Source: Halomonas sp. BDJS001 (GTDB lineage: Bacteria > Pseudomonadota > Gammaproteobacteria > Pseudomonadales > Halomonadaceae). Taken from it: a stretch of 64,000 nt of DNA. Where the stretch lies: NCBI RefSeq assembly GCF_026104355.1, contig NZ_CP110535.1, forward strand, positions 1,984,001 through 2,048,000. The letters are read 5' to 3'. Numbering within the stretch: position 1 is the first letter of the stretch; every line of letters begins with the position of its first letter. This document shows, piece by piece, positions 51,043-61,306 of the stretch. The notes below the pieces were generated by a model. It did no database searches. It saw nothing but the letters and a program-made list of their open reading frames with translations, and was not told where the DNA came from. The translations under genes and the position numbers were made by a program.

Positions 51043-52744
51043 GCAAAAAGTCGATGATTTGATCCGCAGGCACCATGGTCGCTTCGCTATCACGGCGACC
51101 TTTATACTCCAGCTCACCGTTGTCCAGGCCGCGGTCACCGATCACCAGGCGGTGCGGAACACCCATCAGTTCCAAATCGGCAAATTTAACGCCGGGTCGG
51201 GTGTCGCGGTCATCCAGCAAGACGTCTATGCCAGCGGCGGTGAGCGCTTGGTAAAGGCGTTCGGACTCTTCGCGAACACGCTGGGATTTGTGTGCATTCA
51301 TCGGCACCAGTGCCACCTGGAAGGGCGCAATAGCGTTAGGCCAGATAATGCCCGATTCGTCGTGGTTCTGCTCGATGGCGGCGGCGACCACGCGGGTCAC
51401 GCCGATACCGTAGCAACCCATCCAAGGATGGCTGGTTTTACCGCTGTCGCCCAGCACGTTGGCGTTCATGGCCTGGGAGTACTTTTGGCCAAGCTGGAAG
51501 ACGTGGCCAACCTCGATGCCGCGCTTGATAGAGAGCGTGCCTTGGCCGTCGGGGGAGGGGTCGCCTTCCACCACATTGCGCAGGTCGGCTACCTCGGGCA
51601 GGGCCACATCACGCTCCCAGTTAATGCCGAAATAGTGTTTGCCTTCAATATTGGCACCCGCGCCAAAGTCGCTCATCAGGGCAACGCTGCGGTCGGCAAT
51701 AATGGGCATATCAAGGTTCACCGGGCCAAGTGAGCCAAAGCCTGCGCCAACTGCTGCGCGAATTTCCTCTTCGCTGCCCATGGTCAGCGGGGCCGCCACT
51801 TGGGGAAGGTTCTCGGCTTTTACCTCGTTCAGCTCATGATCGCCGCGCACCAATAGGGCAATCAGGCCGCCCTCGGCGGCACGTACGATTAGAGTCTTGA
51901 CCGTTTTCTCGATCGGCAGATCAAACTGCTCAACCAGGGCGGCAATGGTCTTGGCGTTAGGCGTATCTACCAGGTGCATCTCTTGGGTAGGTGCTTCGCG
52001 CTGTATGTTGCTGCCCAGGGGAGCAGGCAAGGCTTCGGCCTTTTCCATGTTCGCGGCGTAGTCGGAAGAGTTGGAGAACACGATATCGTCTTCGCCAGAC
52101 TCGGCCAGCACGTGGAATTCGTGAGAGCCGGTTCCGCCGATGGAGCCGTTGTCGGCGATGACCGGGCGGAAGTCGAGGCCTAGGCGCGTGAAGATGCGCG
52201 TATAGGCATCGTACATATCCTGGTAGGTCTGCTTCAGCGAGTCTTCATCCAGGTGGAAGGAGTATGCGTCCTTCATGATGAACTCACGGGAGCGCATTAC
52301 CCCAAAACGTGGGCGGATCTCATCCCGGAACTTGGTCTGAATCTGGTAGAAATTGACCGGCAGCTGTTTATAGCTGGCGATCTCTTTACGCACCAGATCG
52401 GTAATCACTTCTTCGTGGGTTGGGCCGACGCAGTAGTCGCGGTCGTGGCGATCTTTTAGGCGTAATAGCTCAGGGCCGTATTGTTCCCAGCGGCCAGACT
52501 CCTGCCAAAGCTCAGCGGGCTGCACTGCGGGCATCAGTAGCTCTTGAGCACCGGCACGGTTCATCTCTTCGCGCACTATGGCTTCCACTTTGCGCAGGGT
52601 GCGCAGGCCAAGGGGCAGCCAGGTGTAAAGCCCTGAGGTTAAGCGGCGAATCATCCCGGCGCGGAGCATTAGCTGGTGGCTAATGACTTCGGCGTCAGCC
52701 GGGGTTTCTTTGAGAGTGGCAATCAGTAATTGGCTGGCGCGCAT
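51026..52744 (-). CDS. proS: Prolyl-tRNA synthetase (class II)
   Basis: 572 residues from ATG 52744, equal to the E. coli length. [20 protein letters not shown], motif 1/2 ([40 protein letters not shown]), the editing/INS domain ([14 protein letters not shown]), motif 3 ([17 protein letters not shown]) and the anticodon-binding domain ([22 protein letters not shown]). Charges tRNA-Pro. The upstream extension to 52831 is not family-like. Confidence 0.97.
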   Translation of the reverse strand: MRASQLLIATLKETPADAEVISHQLMLRAGMIRRLTSGLYTWLPLGLRTLRKVEAIVREEMNRAGAQELLMPAVQPAELWQESGRWEQYGPELLRLKDRHDRDYCVGPTHEEVITDLVRKEIASYKQLPVNFYQIQTKFRDEIRPRFGVMRSREFIMKDAYSFHLDEDSLKQTYQDMYDAYTRIFTRLGLDFRPVIADNGSIGGTGSHEFHVLAESGEDDIVFSNSSDYAANMEKAEALPAPLGSNIQREAPTQEMHLVDTPNAKTIAALVEQFDLPIEKTVKTLIVRAAEGGLIALLVRGDHELNEVKAENLPQVAAPLTMGSEEEIRAAVGAGFGSLGPVNLDMPIIADRSVALMSDFGAGANIEGKHYFGINWERDVALPEVADLRNVVEGDPSPDGQGTLSIKRGIEVGHVFQLGQKYSQAMNANVLGDSGKTSHPWMGCYGIGVTRVVAAAIEQNHDESGIIWPNAIAPFQVALVPMNAHKSQRVREESERLYQALTAAGIDVLLDDRDTRPGVKFADLELMGVPHRLVIGDRGLDNGELEYKGRRDSEATMVPADQIIDFLREKAS

Positions 52745-52999
52745 GGGCGTGAGCATTCCTTGGTTTTTTAAACAGGGTTTTTGAAAACTGGATTCTTGCA
52801 AAAAGTGCTTGGAAGCGTTGAATGGGAACATTGTACGGTCTAGCGGTTAAAGCGGCAAAATAGTGCTTATGTTCAAATGATCTATGCTTTTGGATGGTTG
52901 TGCTAAACTGGTCGCGTTTTATGGCGCGATAGTCGGCAAAAAATGAAAGCGCAATACGCTATATCGACTATCGTTACTTTTTTGTTTGAGGGAACCTTC

Positions 53000-53434
53000 A
53001 TGCACCAAGCAGTTCGTCGCTGGTTGACTGGCGCCGTGGTTGGCGTTTCCATCGTGTCATTGAGTGGTTGTGGTACGCTTTTTCACCCTGAGCGTAAGGG
53101 GCAATTGAGCGGTGATATTGATCCGGTTATTGCTGTCGCCAATGGGGTCGGTTTGCTGTTTTTTATCGTGCCCGGAGTGATTGCCTACGCCGTGGATTTC
53201 TCTAATGGCACCATCTATCTGCCGGGCCGTAACAGCGCCTCAGTAGATGTTCACCACTTAGACGACGCTATGGATGTGGCTTCCCTGGAAAAATTGCTGT
53301 CTGAAACAGCCGGTCAGCCGGTGAGTTTAGAGAGCGAGTTGGTGATGATCGAAGAGATGAACAGCTTGGATGAAGCATTGGCTATGGTGCGTATGTCTGG
53401 CGTGTTAGACCAAGAGAAACTCTCTGCAATGTAA
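53000..53434 (+). CDS. Putative lipoprotein, DUF/YidQ-like
   Basis: 144 residues from ATG 53000 (GAGGGAAC upstream). Lipoprotein signal (VSIVSLSGC). GTLFHPERKGQLSGDIDPVI, a hydrophobic stretch (AVANGVGLLFFIVPGVIAYA) and DFSNGTIYLPG are characteristic of YceK/YidQ-like lipoproteins. The C-terminal part is acidic (LEKLLSETAGQPVSLESELV). Unknown envelope role. A strong terminator follows. Confidence 0.8.
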   Translation: MHQAVRRWLTGAVVGVSIVSLSGCGTLFHPERKGQLSGDIDPVIAVANGVGLLFFIVPGVIAYAVDFSNGTIYLPGRNSASVDVHHLDDAMDVASLEKLLSETAGQPVSLESELVMIEEMNSLDEALAMVRMSGVLDQEKLSAM

Positions 53435-53450
53435 CTTTCCTATTGATCGC

Positions 53451-53489
53451 TAAAGCCCAGCCAAGCGTTATGCTTGGTTGGGCTTTTTT
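53451..53489 (+). terminator. Intrinsic terminator
   Basis: AAGCCCAGCCAAGC-GTTAT-GCTTGGTTGGGCTT with T6 after it, between the lipoprotein gene and the convergent amidase gene. Confidence 0.93.
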
Positions 53490-53503
53490 ATGCTGCTCAG
53501 CTG

Positions 53504-54919
53504 TTAGGCATACTGGGCAGGGTTGGGTACGCTGGGAAAGCGCGGCGGATGTGCTTCCATATAGGCATGACAGGCGCGCAGAACGCGAGCATCATCGTAT
53601 TTGCCACCCGCTAGCTGAAAGCCCACCGGTAGACCGTTATCAGTAAAACCGCAGGGCACCGACGCGGCGGGTTGCTGGCTCAGGTTAAAAGGGTAGCTAA
53701 AGGGCGCCCACTCTTCCCAGTCCCGCATATCGCTGCCGGGGGGAACTTCCTGGTTTAGTTCGAACGGCGGGATCGCCACCGAGGGCGTCATCAGTAGGTG
53801 GTACTCTTGGTTGAAGTGCTCCAGGCGTTGGGTCAATTCCGCACGATCGGCCAACGCTCGAAACAGCTCGACGGCTTTCCAGGGTTCGGCCTCACGGGCA
53901 TTGGCTACCATGCCGGGATCCAGCAGCGTGCGCTGGTGGTCATTCATCTGTGACCACTGCTCTAAAGAGGCGGTAAACCACAGCTTGCGGAAGGTATCCA
54001 GCGGTGACGAAAAGCCGGGATGCACTTCGACGATTTCAGCGCCCAACGCCTCCAGTTTGCTGGCGGCTTCTCGCACGCGTTCGGCAACCTGGGGATCTAC
54101 CTTGGCGTAGCCAAGATCAGGCGAGTAGCCGATCCTCAGTCCGGTTAAGCCTTTATCCAAATCCATCCCCCAGCAATCGGGCTGCCCGCGGGTGGCGTAC
54201 GGGTCACGGTAGTCGTAGCGGCCTATCACATTGAGCATGCTGACAGCATCCCGCACGGTGCGCGTTAACGGCCCCAGGTGCGATAGGCTGGGCTCTTTAG
54301 CCGGCGGCCATTGGGGTGTCCAGCCAAATGTGGGTTTGAAGCCGAATACTCCGGTAAAAGAAGCGGGAATACGTATAGAGCCACCGGAGTCGCCGCCCTG
54401 GTGCAGTACCCCCATATTGAGTGCCGCAGCGGCGGCGGCCCCGCCGGAAGAGCCACCGGGGGTTAACCGCGTATCCCAGGGATTCGCCGTGGCGCCAAAG
54501 ACACGGTTATCGGTCACTGCTTTCCAGCCAAATTCGGGGGTGTTGGTTTTGCCCAGCAGGACGGCGCCTGCTTCACGCAGCATGCGCGCGGGTGGCGCAT
54601 CGGTGTCGCATAGCGCTTCAGAAGAGGTTAGTGAGCCTTCCCGGCAGGGCATGCCCGCCACTTGGGTCAGGTCTTTAAGCGATACTGGCATCCCATCGAT
54701 AGGGCTTAGTGGCTTGCCTTGCCCCCAGCGCCGCGCCGCGGCTTTGGCCGCCGATTCCGCGCCTTCAGCATCCACATACACATAGGCGTTAACCTCTGGG
54801 TTGAAGCGCTCTATTCGTTCAAGGGCGGCACGAGTCGCTTCAAGCGGCGAGGCTTCTCGACTTTCAAACAACTGAGCCAGGGTCTGGGCATCTAAACTGC
54901 CGAGATCGGTATCGCTCAT
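53504..54919 (-). CDS. Amidase (amidase-signature family)
   Basis: 471 residues from ATG 54919 (AAGGAG upstream). GMPVSLKDLTQVAGMPCREGS (catalytic Lys), the signature TPGGSSGGAAAAAALNMGV (cis-Ser and catalytic Ser), GGDSGGSIRIPASFTGVFGFKP. Hydrolyses amide bonds of unknown substrate; cytosolic, no signal peptide. Not GatA, as no gatB/gatC is near. Confidence 0.93.
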   Translation of the reverse strand: MSDTDLGSLDAQTLAQLFESREASPLEATRAALERIERFNPEVNAYVYVDAEGAESAAKAAARRWGQGKPLSPIDGMPVSLKDLTQVAGMPCREGSLTSSEALCDTDAPPARMLREAGAVLLGKTNTPEFGWKAVTDNRVFGATANPWDTRLTPGGSSGGAAAAAALNMGVLHQGGDSGGSIRIPASFTGVFGFKPTFGWTPQWPPAKEPSLSHLGPLTRTVRDAVSMLNVIGRYDYRDPYATRGQPDCWGMDLDKGLTGLRIGYSPDLGYAKVDPQVAERVREAASKLEALGAEIVEVHPGFSSPLDTFRKLWFTASLEQWSQMNDHQRTLLDPGMVANAREAEPWKAVELFRALADRAELTQRLEHFNQEYHLLMTPSVAIPPFELNQEVPPGSDMRDWEEWAPFSYPFNLSQQPAASVPCGFTDNGLPVGFQLAGGKYDDARVLRACHAYMEAHPPRFPSVPNPAQYA

Positions 54920-55030
54920 TGCACACTCCTTACGTGGGCTGGGGCTTGAGTAAAGGAGGTTAAGCGTAGGCAAGCATTACCGGGCGTGCAAAAACCGCTG
55001 CATCGTAGGCCGACTCTTTGTATCCATCGT

Positions 55031-55873
55031 TCAAGAGGCTTGAGCGCGTAGCCAAGCTATTTCATCGGCCCATATCTCGGGTTCGATGGTCTCCAGTATC
55101 ATCGGAATGGCGTTAATCCGTGGTTCCTGCATGATAGCGGTAAATGCAGGCAGGCCAATATTGCCTTTGCCAAGGCTGTGGTGGCGATCCACGCGGCTGG
55201 CAAGGTCGCTTTTGGCATCGTTTAAATGCATGCCGCGAAGATATTCAAAGCCGACAACGCTGCCTAGTTCATCGAGCGTTGCTTGGGTAGCCTCTGCCGT
55301 GCGCAAATCATAGCCCGCCGCAAAGGCGTGGCAGGTGTCAATACACACCCCCACGCGGGTTTTGTCGTCCACATGGGCAATGATTTCGGCCAAATGCTCG
55401 AAGCGCCAGCCCAGGTTAGTGCCTTGCCCGGCGGTATTTTCAATCACTGCCGTGACGCCCTGGGTATGCGTTAGCGCTTCATTGACGGATTCAGCGATAC
55501 GCTTTAAACAGTCGCCTTCGCTAATTTTATTCAAGTGGCTGCCGGGATGAAAATTAAGCAGTGTCAGCCCCAACTGCTCGCAGCGCTGCATCTCATCCAG
55601 AAAGGCATCCCGGGATTTGCGTAGGCCTTCCTGCTCGGGGTGACCCAGATTAATCAGATAGCTGTCGTGAGGCAAAATCTGTTCAGGGGCAAAATTATGC
55701 TCGGCGCATGCGTCGCGAAAGGCTTGAATGGCCTCATCGGTGAGCGGTTTACCTTTCCATTGACGCTGATTTTTGGTGAATAGCGCAAAGGCATCCGCGC
55801 CGATTTCTACAGCCCGGTGCACGGCTTGGTCTGCACCGCCAGCGGCGCTCACATGGGCTCCTAGATACTTCAT
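55031..55873 (-). CDS. nfo: Endonuclease IV (AP endonuclease)
   Basis: 280 residues, AAGGAG before the [33 protein letters not shown] (Glu), [18 protein letters not shown] (Asp/His zinc ligands), [25 protein letters not shown] and PMILETIEP (Glu) cover the three-zinc site of Nfo. Incises abasic sites in base-excision repair. Confidence 0.97.
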   Translation of the reverse strand: MKYLGAHVSAAGGADQAVHRAVEIGADAFALFTKNQRQWKGKPLTDEAIQAFRDACAEHNFAPEQILPHDSYLINLGHPEQEGLRKSRDAFLDEMQRCEQLGLTLLNFHPGSHLNKISEGDCLKRIAESVNEALTHTQGVTAVIENTAGQGTNLGWRFEHLAEIIAHVDDKTRVGVCIDTCHAFAAGYDLRTAEATQATLDELGSVVGFEYLRGMHLNDAKSDLASRVDRHHSLGKGNIGLPAFTAIMQEPRINAIPMILETIEPEIWADEIAWLRAQAS

Positions 55874-55919
55874 GGCGGACTCCTTGTCTGTGTGTGAACT
55901 TATCCAGCGTTTGTACTGA

Positions 55920-56675
55920 TCAATGGCTATCTAAAAAGCGCTTGAACGCGGCGGGTTCATCGGTGATGACACTGCCGATACCCCACGCCCAACGGCTATG
56001 AAAAGCGCTAGGATCATTGGCGGTATAGCACAATATTTGATAGCCATCGCGCTGCATAGCGTCAGCTTGAGCGCGCTTCAAACGTGGCCAGTGGGGGTGC
56101 ACGCTAAACGCCTCTATGGCCTCGCACTGCTCACGCCAGCTTTTGGGTACGCTGCCGAACAGCACACCCAGAGCCAGCCGCTCTTTGCTGGCAAATTGAC
56201 GGCAGTGGCCAAGAGCAGCGGCATTGAAGGAGGAGATAATCAAGCGCTCGGGGGGGAGGGTGTCGAGCATCTCCGGCAGTGCACGTTCCACCAGCGCGAT
56301 AGGGTCGCGGCCTTTATTGACCTTGATTTCCATATTGACGCCCATTTCCAGCTTGTTAAGCAGTGCCAACATCTCGCTGAGGCTAGGCATCTTCTCACCC
56401 GCAAAACGGTCGTCAAACCATCCTCCAGCGTCAAGGGTTTGCGCCTTGGCCCAATCCATGGAGACGAGCCCTCCACGCCCGTTTGAGCAGCGCGCGACAT
56501 CGCCATCGTGCCAAATTACCGGCGTGCCATCACCCAGTAGCTGCACATCCAGCTCTACCCATGTGGCTCCCGCTTCATGAGCGGCGCGCACCGCAGCCAG
56601 GGTGTTTTCAGGGGCAGCGGCGGAGTAACCTCGGTGAGCAATCAGCGCGGGGAGTTGAATAGCGGGATGCGTCAT
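55920..56675 (-). CDS. ugpQ: Cytosolic glycerophosphodiester phosphodiesterase
   Basis: 251 residues. [20 protein letters not shown] (HRG, catalytic His and Glu), [18 protein letters not shown] (ExD, H-D) and the C-terminal [11 protein letters not shown] segment match GDPD family/UgpQ. No signal peptide, so cytosolic. Releases glycerol-3-phosphate, which fits with the nearby glpK/glpD genes. SD AGAGATTTGTC before the ATG. Confidence 0.92.
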   Translation of the reverse strand: MTHPAIQLPALIAHRGYSAAAPENTLAAVRAAHEAGATWVELDVQLLGDGTPVIWHDGDVARCSNGRGGLVSMDWAKAQTLDAGGWFDDRFAGEKMPSLSEMLALLNKLEMGVNMEIKVNKGRDPIALVERALPEMLDTLPPERLIISSFNAAALGHCRQFASKERLALGVLFGSVPKSWREQCEAIEAFSVHPHWPRLKRAQADAMQRDGYQILCYTANDPSAFHSRWAWGIGSVITDEPAAFKRFLDSH

Positions 56676-56894
56676 GACAAATCTCTAAGCCTTAGACGAT
56701 AAAAGAGAGCTAATTCTAGCATGGGTGCATGACAGCGGGATTTCATTCGATTCGTGCCTTTCATTCCTTAACGAATAGGGGAGTAAAAAAACGCTAGCGT
56801 GCTAGCTTGATTTAAACGCCGCGACGCGCTTGTATAGCAGCACCCGTTGTTATACTTGCTATTGACAACCCCAATAATTAATAAGGAAACCTCT

Positions 56895-57872
56895 ATGTCT
56901 CAGCGTATTCAATTTGCCCGTACCGGTGGTTCTGAGGTACTTGAACTGGTCGACGTTACCCCTGCTGAACCTGGTCAGGGTGAAGTGCGTGTTGCCAATA
57001 AGGCTGTCGGCCTCAATTTTATCGATATCTATTTCCGTACCGGGCTCTACCCAGCCCCTTCCTTGCCTTCTGGGCTAGGCACCGAAGGGGCGGGTGTGGT
57101 CGATGCGGTGGGTGAAGGTGTTACGCATTTAAGCGTGGGCGATCGCGTAGCTTATGCCCAGGGCCCGTTGGGCGCCTATGCAGAGCTGCATGTGCTGCCT
57201 GCGGCTAAAGTGGTCAAACTCCCCGACTTCGTTGATTTCGAAACCGCAGCGGCGAGTATGCTAAAGGGCCTTACCGTGCAGTATCTGCTGCGCCAAACCT
57301 ATGAACTAAAAGGTGGCGAGACCATTCTGTTTCACGCCGCAGCGGGCGGGGTGGGTTCGATTGCCTGCCAGTGGGCGAAGTCGTTAGGCGTTAAGCTGAT
57401 CGGCACCGTCAGTTCACAGGAAAAAGCAGATCTAGCCATGGCCAACGGCGCCTGGGCGACAATTAATTACAGCGAAGAGAACGTGGTGGAGCGCGTACGC
57501 GAGCTTACCAACGGCGATATGTGCGATGTGGTGTACGACTCGGTGGGTAAAGACACCTGGGAAATGTCACTGGATTGCCTAAAACCCCGTGGGCTGATGG
57601 TCAGCTTTGGCAACGCTTCCGGCCCGGTGGATGGCGTTAATATTGGTATTCTTAACCAGAAGGGGGCGCTCTATGTGACTCGTCCCAGCCTTAACGGCTA
57701 CGCCGATACCCGCGAGCGATTAGAGATGATGTGTGCAGAGTTCTTTACCATGCTGAAAAGCGGAAAGGTCAAAATAGATATCGCCAATCGCTACCCCTTG
57801 GCAGAAGCCGGCAACGCCCAAGACGCCCTACAAAGCCGTAAAACCACCGGCTCTACTGTTCTGTTGCCGTAG
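56895..57872 (+). CDS. qorA: NADPH:quinone oxidoreductase (zeta-crystallin type)
   Basis: 325 residues from ATG 56895 (AAGGAAACC upstream; longer frame rejected). FARTGGSEVLELVDVTPAEPG, NFIDIYFRTGLYPAPSLPSG, SMLKGLTVQYLLRQTYELKG and HAAAGGVGSIACQWAKSLG (AxxGxxG NADPH site) match Qor of the zinc-free MDR family. One-electron or two-electron quinone reduction in the cytosol. Confidence 0.92.
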   Translation: MSQRIQFARTGGSEVLELVDVTPAEPGQGEVRVANKAVGLNFIDIYFRTGLYPAPSLPSGLGTEGAGVVDAVGEGVTHLSVGDRVAYAQGPLGAYAELHVLPAAKVVKLPDFVDFETAAASMLKGLTVQYLLRQTYELKGGETILFHAAAGGVGSIACQWAKSLGVKLIGTVSSQEKADLAMANGAWATINYSEENVVERVRELTNGDMCDVVYDSVGKDTWEMSLDCLKPRGLMVSFGNASGPVDGVNIGILNQKGALYVTRPSLNGYADTRERLEMMCAEFFTMLKSGKVKIDIANRYPLAEAGNAQDALQSRKTTGSTVLLP

Positions 57873-58190
57873 AGAGTTCGTTTTATCTGATGATAGAGCT
57901 TTGGGCGAAAATGCGTACCCAGTTTGCAAGGAGTGTTTCGAATCGGTGAAGCCCTCCAAGGCGCGAGTTACTTCAACGTATGTTTTCTCCCCATAAGCTC
58001 CCTTAAACAGCTCGGCACTGCCGGGCTGTTTTATTTTTAGAGGTTAAGCGTTTACACAGCTGACCATTTGCAGGGACTATACGTATGTATAGCAAGCGTC
58101 TAATGTGCAAGGGGAATGGCCATAGCGTGACCGTGGCCTGCATCAATCGTAGGCTGCCCCTATGAATGGCGGCAAGGGAGTAAGAAAAGG
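57873..58190 (+). other. Non-coding stretch with an intrinsic terminator
   Basis: About 318 bases between qor and the transporter with no convincing gene. A terminator (AACAGC-TCGGCA-CTG-CCGGGCTGTT, then TTATTTTT) is at 58006-58038. The part from 58040 on holds the promoter of the transporter but no clear boxes. Confidence 0.55.
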
Positions 58191-60161
58191 ATGTCGGCTG
58201 AGGACATAAGTGTTGAGGGCTCAAGCGCTGAGGGCTCCGGTATTGAGAATGTAAGTATTGAAGCATTGGATCTTGGCGGGTTAACGCTTACCCCTAGCAC
58301 ACTGGTGTTTATCGTGTTGGGGCTTACGCTTGCCGCGTTTATATGGGGTCGCTTTCGTTATGACCTAGTGGCGCTGGCAGCGTTGCTGGGTTCAGTCATG
58401 CTAGGGCTTGTGCCAGCCGAAAGCGCGTTTACAGGCTTTGGTCATCCGGCGGTGATTACCGTGGCCGCTGTGCTGGTACTTAGCCGGGGGTTCGAGCGCT
58501 CGGGCGTGGTGGATATTATTGCCAACCAAGTGCTTAAGGTGGGGGAGAATCTGCTACTCCAGCTCCTGGTGCTGGTGGGTACCATTGTGCTGCTATCGGG
58601 TATTATGAATAACGTGGGGGCCCTGGCACTGCTGCTACCGGTGGCTATGCGGCTTGCCCGGGAGCACAACACGTCACCCTCGCTACTGCTGATGCCGCTG
58701 GCGTTTGGCTCTTTGCTCGGCGGTTTGACCACCTTGATCGGCACTCCCCCTAATATCATTATTTCCAGCTACCGCCGTGAGGTAACGGATGAGGCGTTTA
58801 GCATGTTCAGCTTTGCGCCTGTGGGCATCGCGGTAGCGCTGGCAGGGTTGGCATTTATTGTCTTGGTGGGCTGGCGCTTGACCCCCAAGCGTAGCGGTCA
58901 AGCCTCGACGGATGAAATGTTCGATACCGCTAACTATTTGGTTGAGTTGAAGGTGGGTGAGGAGTCGAAGGCTAAGGGTTTAACGCTGCAACAGATGCGC
59001 GATGAGTTGGACGAAACTATACCCATACTGGCGGTGGTGCGCGATGACAATCGCCGTGCGGGGTATAACTTCCACGGCGCCCTGGAAGAGGGCGATATTC
59101 TGCTATTGGAAGCAGGGCCTGATGAGCTTCAAATGCTGGAAGATAAAGTAGGGCTTAGCGCGATTGCTGAGCTGGAGGAAGAGCCTGAGGACGATCCAGA
59201 AGGCGATCTAGAAGTACAAGACGCGGAGCATCCAGTCAGTGACAAAGATGCAAATAAGGCTAAAAAGAAAGACGCTGCGCAGGATCAACAGCGCGTGGAT
59301 ACCGAGGGGCTGCAACTGATTGAGGCCGTGGTGCGCAATGACTCTATGATGATTAACCGCAGCGTTCGCCAGTTGCGCTTGAACCATCAGTTTGGGCTGC
59401 ACCTGGTAGCGGTTGCCCGGGATGGGGGACGCTTGAAACAGCGGCTGCGGGATATTCGCTTTAAGAACGGCGACGTTTTACTGCTCCAGGGCAGCGAGAA
59501 CGAAATATCGGACAGCCTGGCATCACTGGGGTGTCTGCCTCTGGCGAGCCGAGAACTGCATCTGGGGCAACCGCGCAAGCTCGTCATGTCGATTGCCATT
59601 TTTGCCTTGGCGATCGTCGCCATGCTGTTTGATCTGCTCCCCGCGGCGGTGGCCATGAGTAGTGCGGCACTGATTTCGCTACTGATTGGCGTGTTACCAC
59701 TCCGGGAAGGGTATCAAGCCATTGATGGCCCGGTAATCGTGCTGCTAGCGGCGATGATACCCGTGGGTGAAGCATTAGAAACCAGCGGTGGTGCGGATTT
59801 GATTGCTAACGCGCTGCTCAGCTTTGGCAGCGACTGGCCGGTGGTCGTCACTATGGTGGGTCTGTTTTTACTCTCTATGCTGCTCTCGAATGTGGTCAAC
59901 AATGCGGCGGCGGCGCTGCTGATGGCGCCTATTGCGGTGAGCTTAGCCAATGGCTTCGATGTCTCACTCGACCCGTTCTTGATGGTGGTGGCCGTCAGCG
60001 CTTCCTGTGCGTTTTTAACCCCTATCGGGCACCAATCCAATACGCTGGTGCTTGGGCCTGGCGGCTATCGCTTTGGCGATTATTGGAAATTGGGCCTGCC
60101 GTTGTCGCTGGTGGTACTGGTGGTCGCTATTCCAATGATCCTATTGGTGTGGCCGCTTTAA
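58191..60161 (+). CDS. SLC13/DASS-type transporter with two RCK_C domains
   Basis: 656 residues; membrane segments split 5+5 or more around two cytosolic TrkA-C/RCK_C domains (about 240-330 and 370-450: GLTLQQMRDELDETIPILAV, NHQFGLHLVAVARDGGRLKQ). The two RCK units are joined by an acidic linker (EEEPEDDPEGDLEVQDAEHP). SNVVNNAAAALLMAPIAV and LSGIMNNVGALALLLPVAM are the conserved NNxxA motifs of SLC13-type anion:Na+ symporters. Substrate (sulfate, dicarboxylate or similar) is unclear. Start ATG 58191 has only a close AAGG. Confidence 0.88.
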   Translation: MSAEDISVEGSSAEGSGIENVSIEALDLGGLTLTPSTLVFIVLGLTLAAFIWGRFRYDLVALAALLGSVMLGLVPAESAFTGFGHPAVITVAAVLVLSRGFERSGVVDIIANQVLKVGENLLLQLLVLVGTIVLLSGIMNNVGALALLLPVAMRLAREHNTSPSLLLMPLAFGSLLGGLTTLIGTPPNIIISSYRREVTDEAFSMFSFAPVGIAVALAGLAFIVLVGWRLTPKRSGQASTDEMFDTANYLVELKVGEESKAKGLTLQQMRDELDETIPILAVVRDDNRRAGYNFHGALEEGDILLLEAGPDELQMLEDKVGLSAIAELEEEPEDDPEGDLEVQDAEHPVSDKDANKAKKKDAAQDQQRVDTEGLQLIEAVVRNDSMMINRSVRQLRLNHQFGLHLVAVARDGGRLKQRLRDIRFKNGDVLLLQGSENEISDSLASLGCLPLASRELHLGQPRKLVMSIAIFALAIVAMLFDLLPAAVAMSSAALISLLIGVLPLREGYQAIDGPVIVLLAAMIPVGEALETSGGADLIANALLSFGSDWPVVVTMVGLFLLSMLLSNVVNNAAAALLMAPIAVSLANGFDVSLDPFLMVVAVSASCAFLTPIGHQSNTLVLGPGGYRFGDYWKLGLPLSLVVLVVAIPMILLVWPL

Positions 60162-60215
60162 TAGCAAAAATAGCCAGGGCTGGCGCAGGGACTGTGGGGG
60201 GCAGCTGTCGTCGTG

Positions 60216-60241
60216 TTCGAAAAGCACTATTAGATTTCGAA
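60216..60241. promoter_or_regulatory. Candidate GlpR operator half-sites
   Basis: TTCGAA at 60216-60221 and again at 60236-60241, 20 bases apart (two helical turns), upstream of glpR. TATGTTCATA and ATCGAAC boxes further right resemble E. coli GlpR half-sites (ATGTTCG/CGAACAT). An ATCGAA box also precedes glpK at 61274. Autoregulation is inferred. Confidence 0.5.
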
Positions 60242-60293
60242 AATTTTGCTAAATTATGTTCATATACCAACAAAAATCGAACAGGCCGGGCTT

Positions 60294-61052
60294 ATGAATC
60301 AACAATTTCGTCAGGATGCCATTGTCGAGCTGGTTCGTCAGCACGGCTATATGAGTATCGAGCAGCTCACCGACCATTTTGCCGTGACCCCGCAAACCAT
60401 TCGTCGCGATTTAAACACCCTGGCCGACGAGGGGCGGGTGAGGCGGGTGCATGGTGGCGTGGGAATTGAGTCGAGTACGGTGAATACTGCCTACAGCACG
60501 CGCAAAACGCTGCACCTTGAAGAGAAGGAGCGCATTGCGCGCTGTTTAGCCCAGCACATTCCTAACCACTCCTCACTGTTTATTAATATCGGCACCAGCA
60601 ACGAAGTGATTGCTCAAGCGCTGTTAGAGCACCAGGGCCTTGAGATCATCACCAATAATCTTAACGTTGCCGCCATACTGCAGCATAAAGAGGATTTCAC
60701 CGTCATTATCGCCGGTGGTCAGGTGCGCTCTAGGGACGGCGGCATCATTGGTGAAGCCACTATCGACTTTATCAATCAATTCAAAGTGGACTACGGCATT
60801 ATTGGCATCAGCGGTATCGATGAGGATGGTTCGCTGCTGGAGTTCGACTACCAGGAAGTGCGCGTTGCCCAGGCGATTATTGCCAATTCCCGGCGCATCT
60901 ATTTGGCGGCGGACTACTCGAAATTTCATCGCAACCCGGTCGTTCGACAGGGGAACCTGGAACAGCTGGATGCGCTATTTACTGACCGCAACCCCCCGGA
61001 ATCGATTCAGCGTTTGCTGACTCAGCACGATGTGGCGCTCTACATTGCTTAA
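60294..61052 (+). CDS. glpR: DeoR-family glycerol-3-phosphate regulon repressor
   Basis: 252 residues from ATG 60294. Helix-turn-helix YMSIEQLTDHFAVTPQTIRR then DLNTLADEGRVRRVHGGVG; C-terminal ribose-isomerase-like effector domain with LFINIGTSNEVIAQAL, ITNNLNVA, GGQVRSRDGGIIG, DYGIIGISGIDEDGSLLEFD and YLAADYSKFHRNPVVR. It binds glycerol-3-phosphate and represses glpK/glpD. Followed by glpK after a MITE-like element. Confidence 0.95.
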   Translation: MNQQFRQDAIVELVRQHGYMSIEQLTDHFAVTPQTIRRDLNTLADEGRVRRVHGGVGIESSTVNTAYSTRKTLHLEEKERIARCLAQHIPNHSSLFINIGTSNEVIAQALLEHQGLEIITNNLNVAAILQHKEDFTVIIAGGQVRSRDGGIIGEATIDFINQFKVDYGIIGISGIDEDGSLLEFDYQEVRVAQAIIANSRRIYLAADYSKFHRNPVVRQGNLEQLDALFTDRNPPESIQRLLTQHDVALYIA

Positions 61053-61121
61053 TGAGACAGTTTCAGCCTTGAGCATTTTGGGCGGCTGGAGTAGCCTTAG
61101 ATGATAATAAAGCGAAAGCGT

Positions 61122-61263
61122 GGAAACCTCTGATTAACCATTGCGCTTGGCCATACTGCGTTAAAAATCGCCTCAAAATGCTCATTTACACCTCGTAAAC
61201 TCCGCTTTTTCGTTGATTTTTGCCTTGTCTGGCCTGCGCTCATCACGTTAATCAGAGGTTTCC
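61122..61263. mobile_element. MITE-like palindromic element between glpR and glpK
   Basis: 142 bases bounded by perfect 17-bp terminal inverted repeats GGAAACCTCTGATTAAC / GTTAATCAGAGGTTTCC. The interior is also imperfectly palindromic (CATTGCGCTTGGCC against GGCCTGCGCTCATC; GTTAAAAATCGCC against GATTTTTGCC), so it folds into one long hairpin. No gene inside. I recall near-identical sequence spread through Halomonas genomes; from memory, not checked. It ends 43 bases before the glpK start. Confidence 0.8.
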
Positions 61264-61306
61264 AATTATACAAAATCGAAAGACAATACAACAAAGCGAA
61301 CTCGAT

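Noticed and set aside
50975-52683. Long plus-strand open frames inside proS
   Set aside because: They are shadow frames of a confidently identified ProRS on the minus strand.
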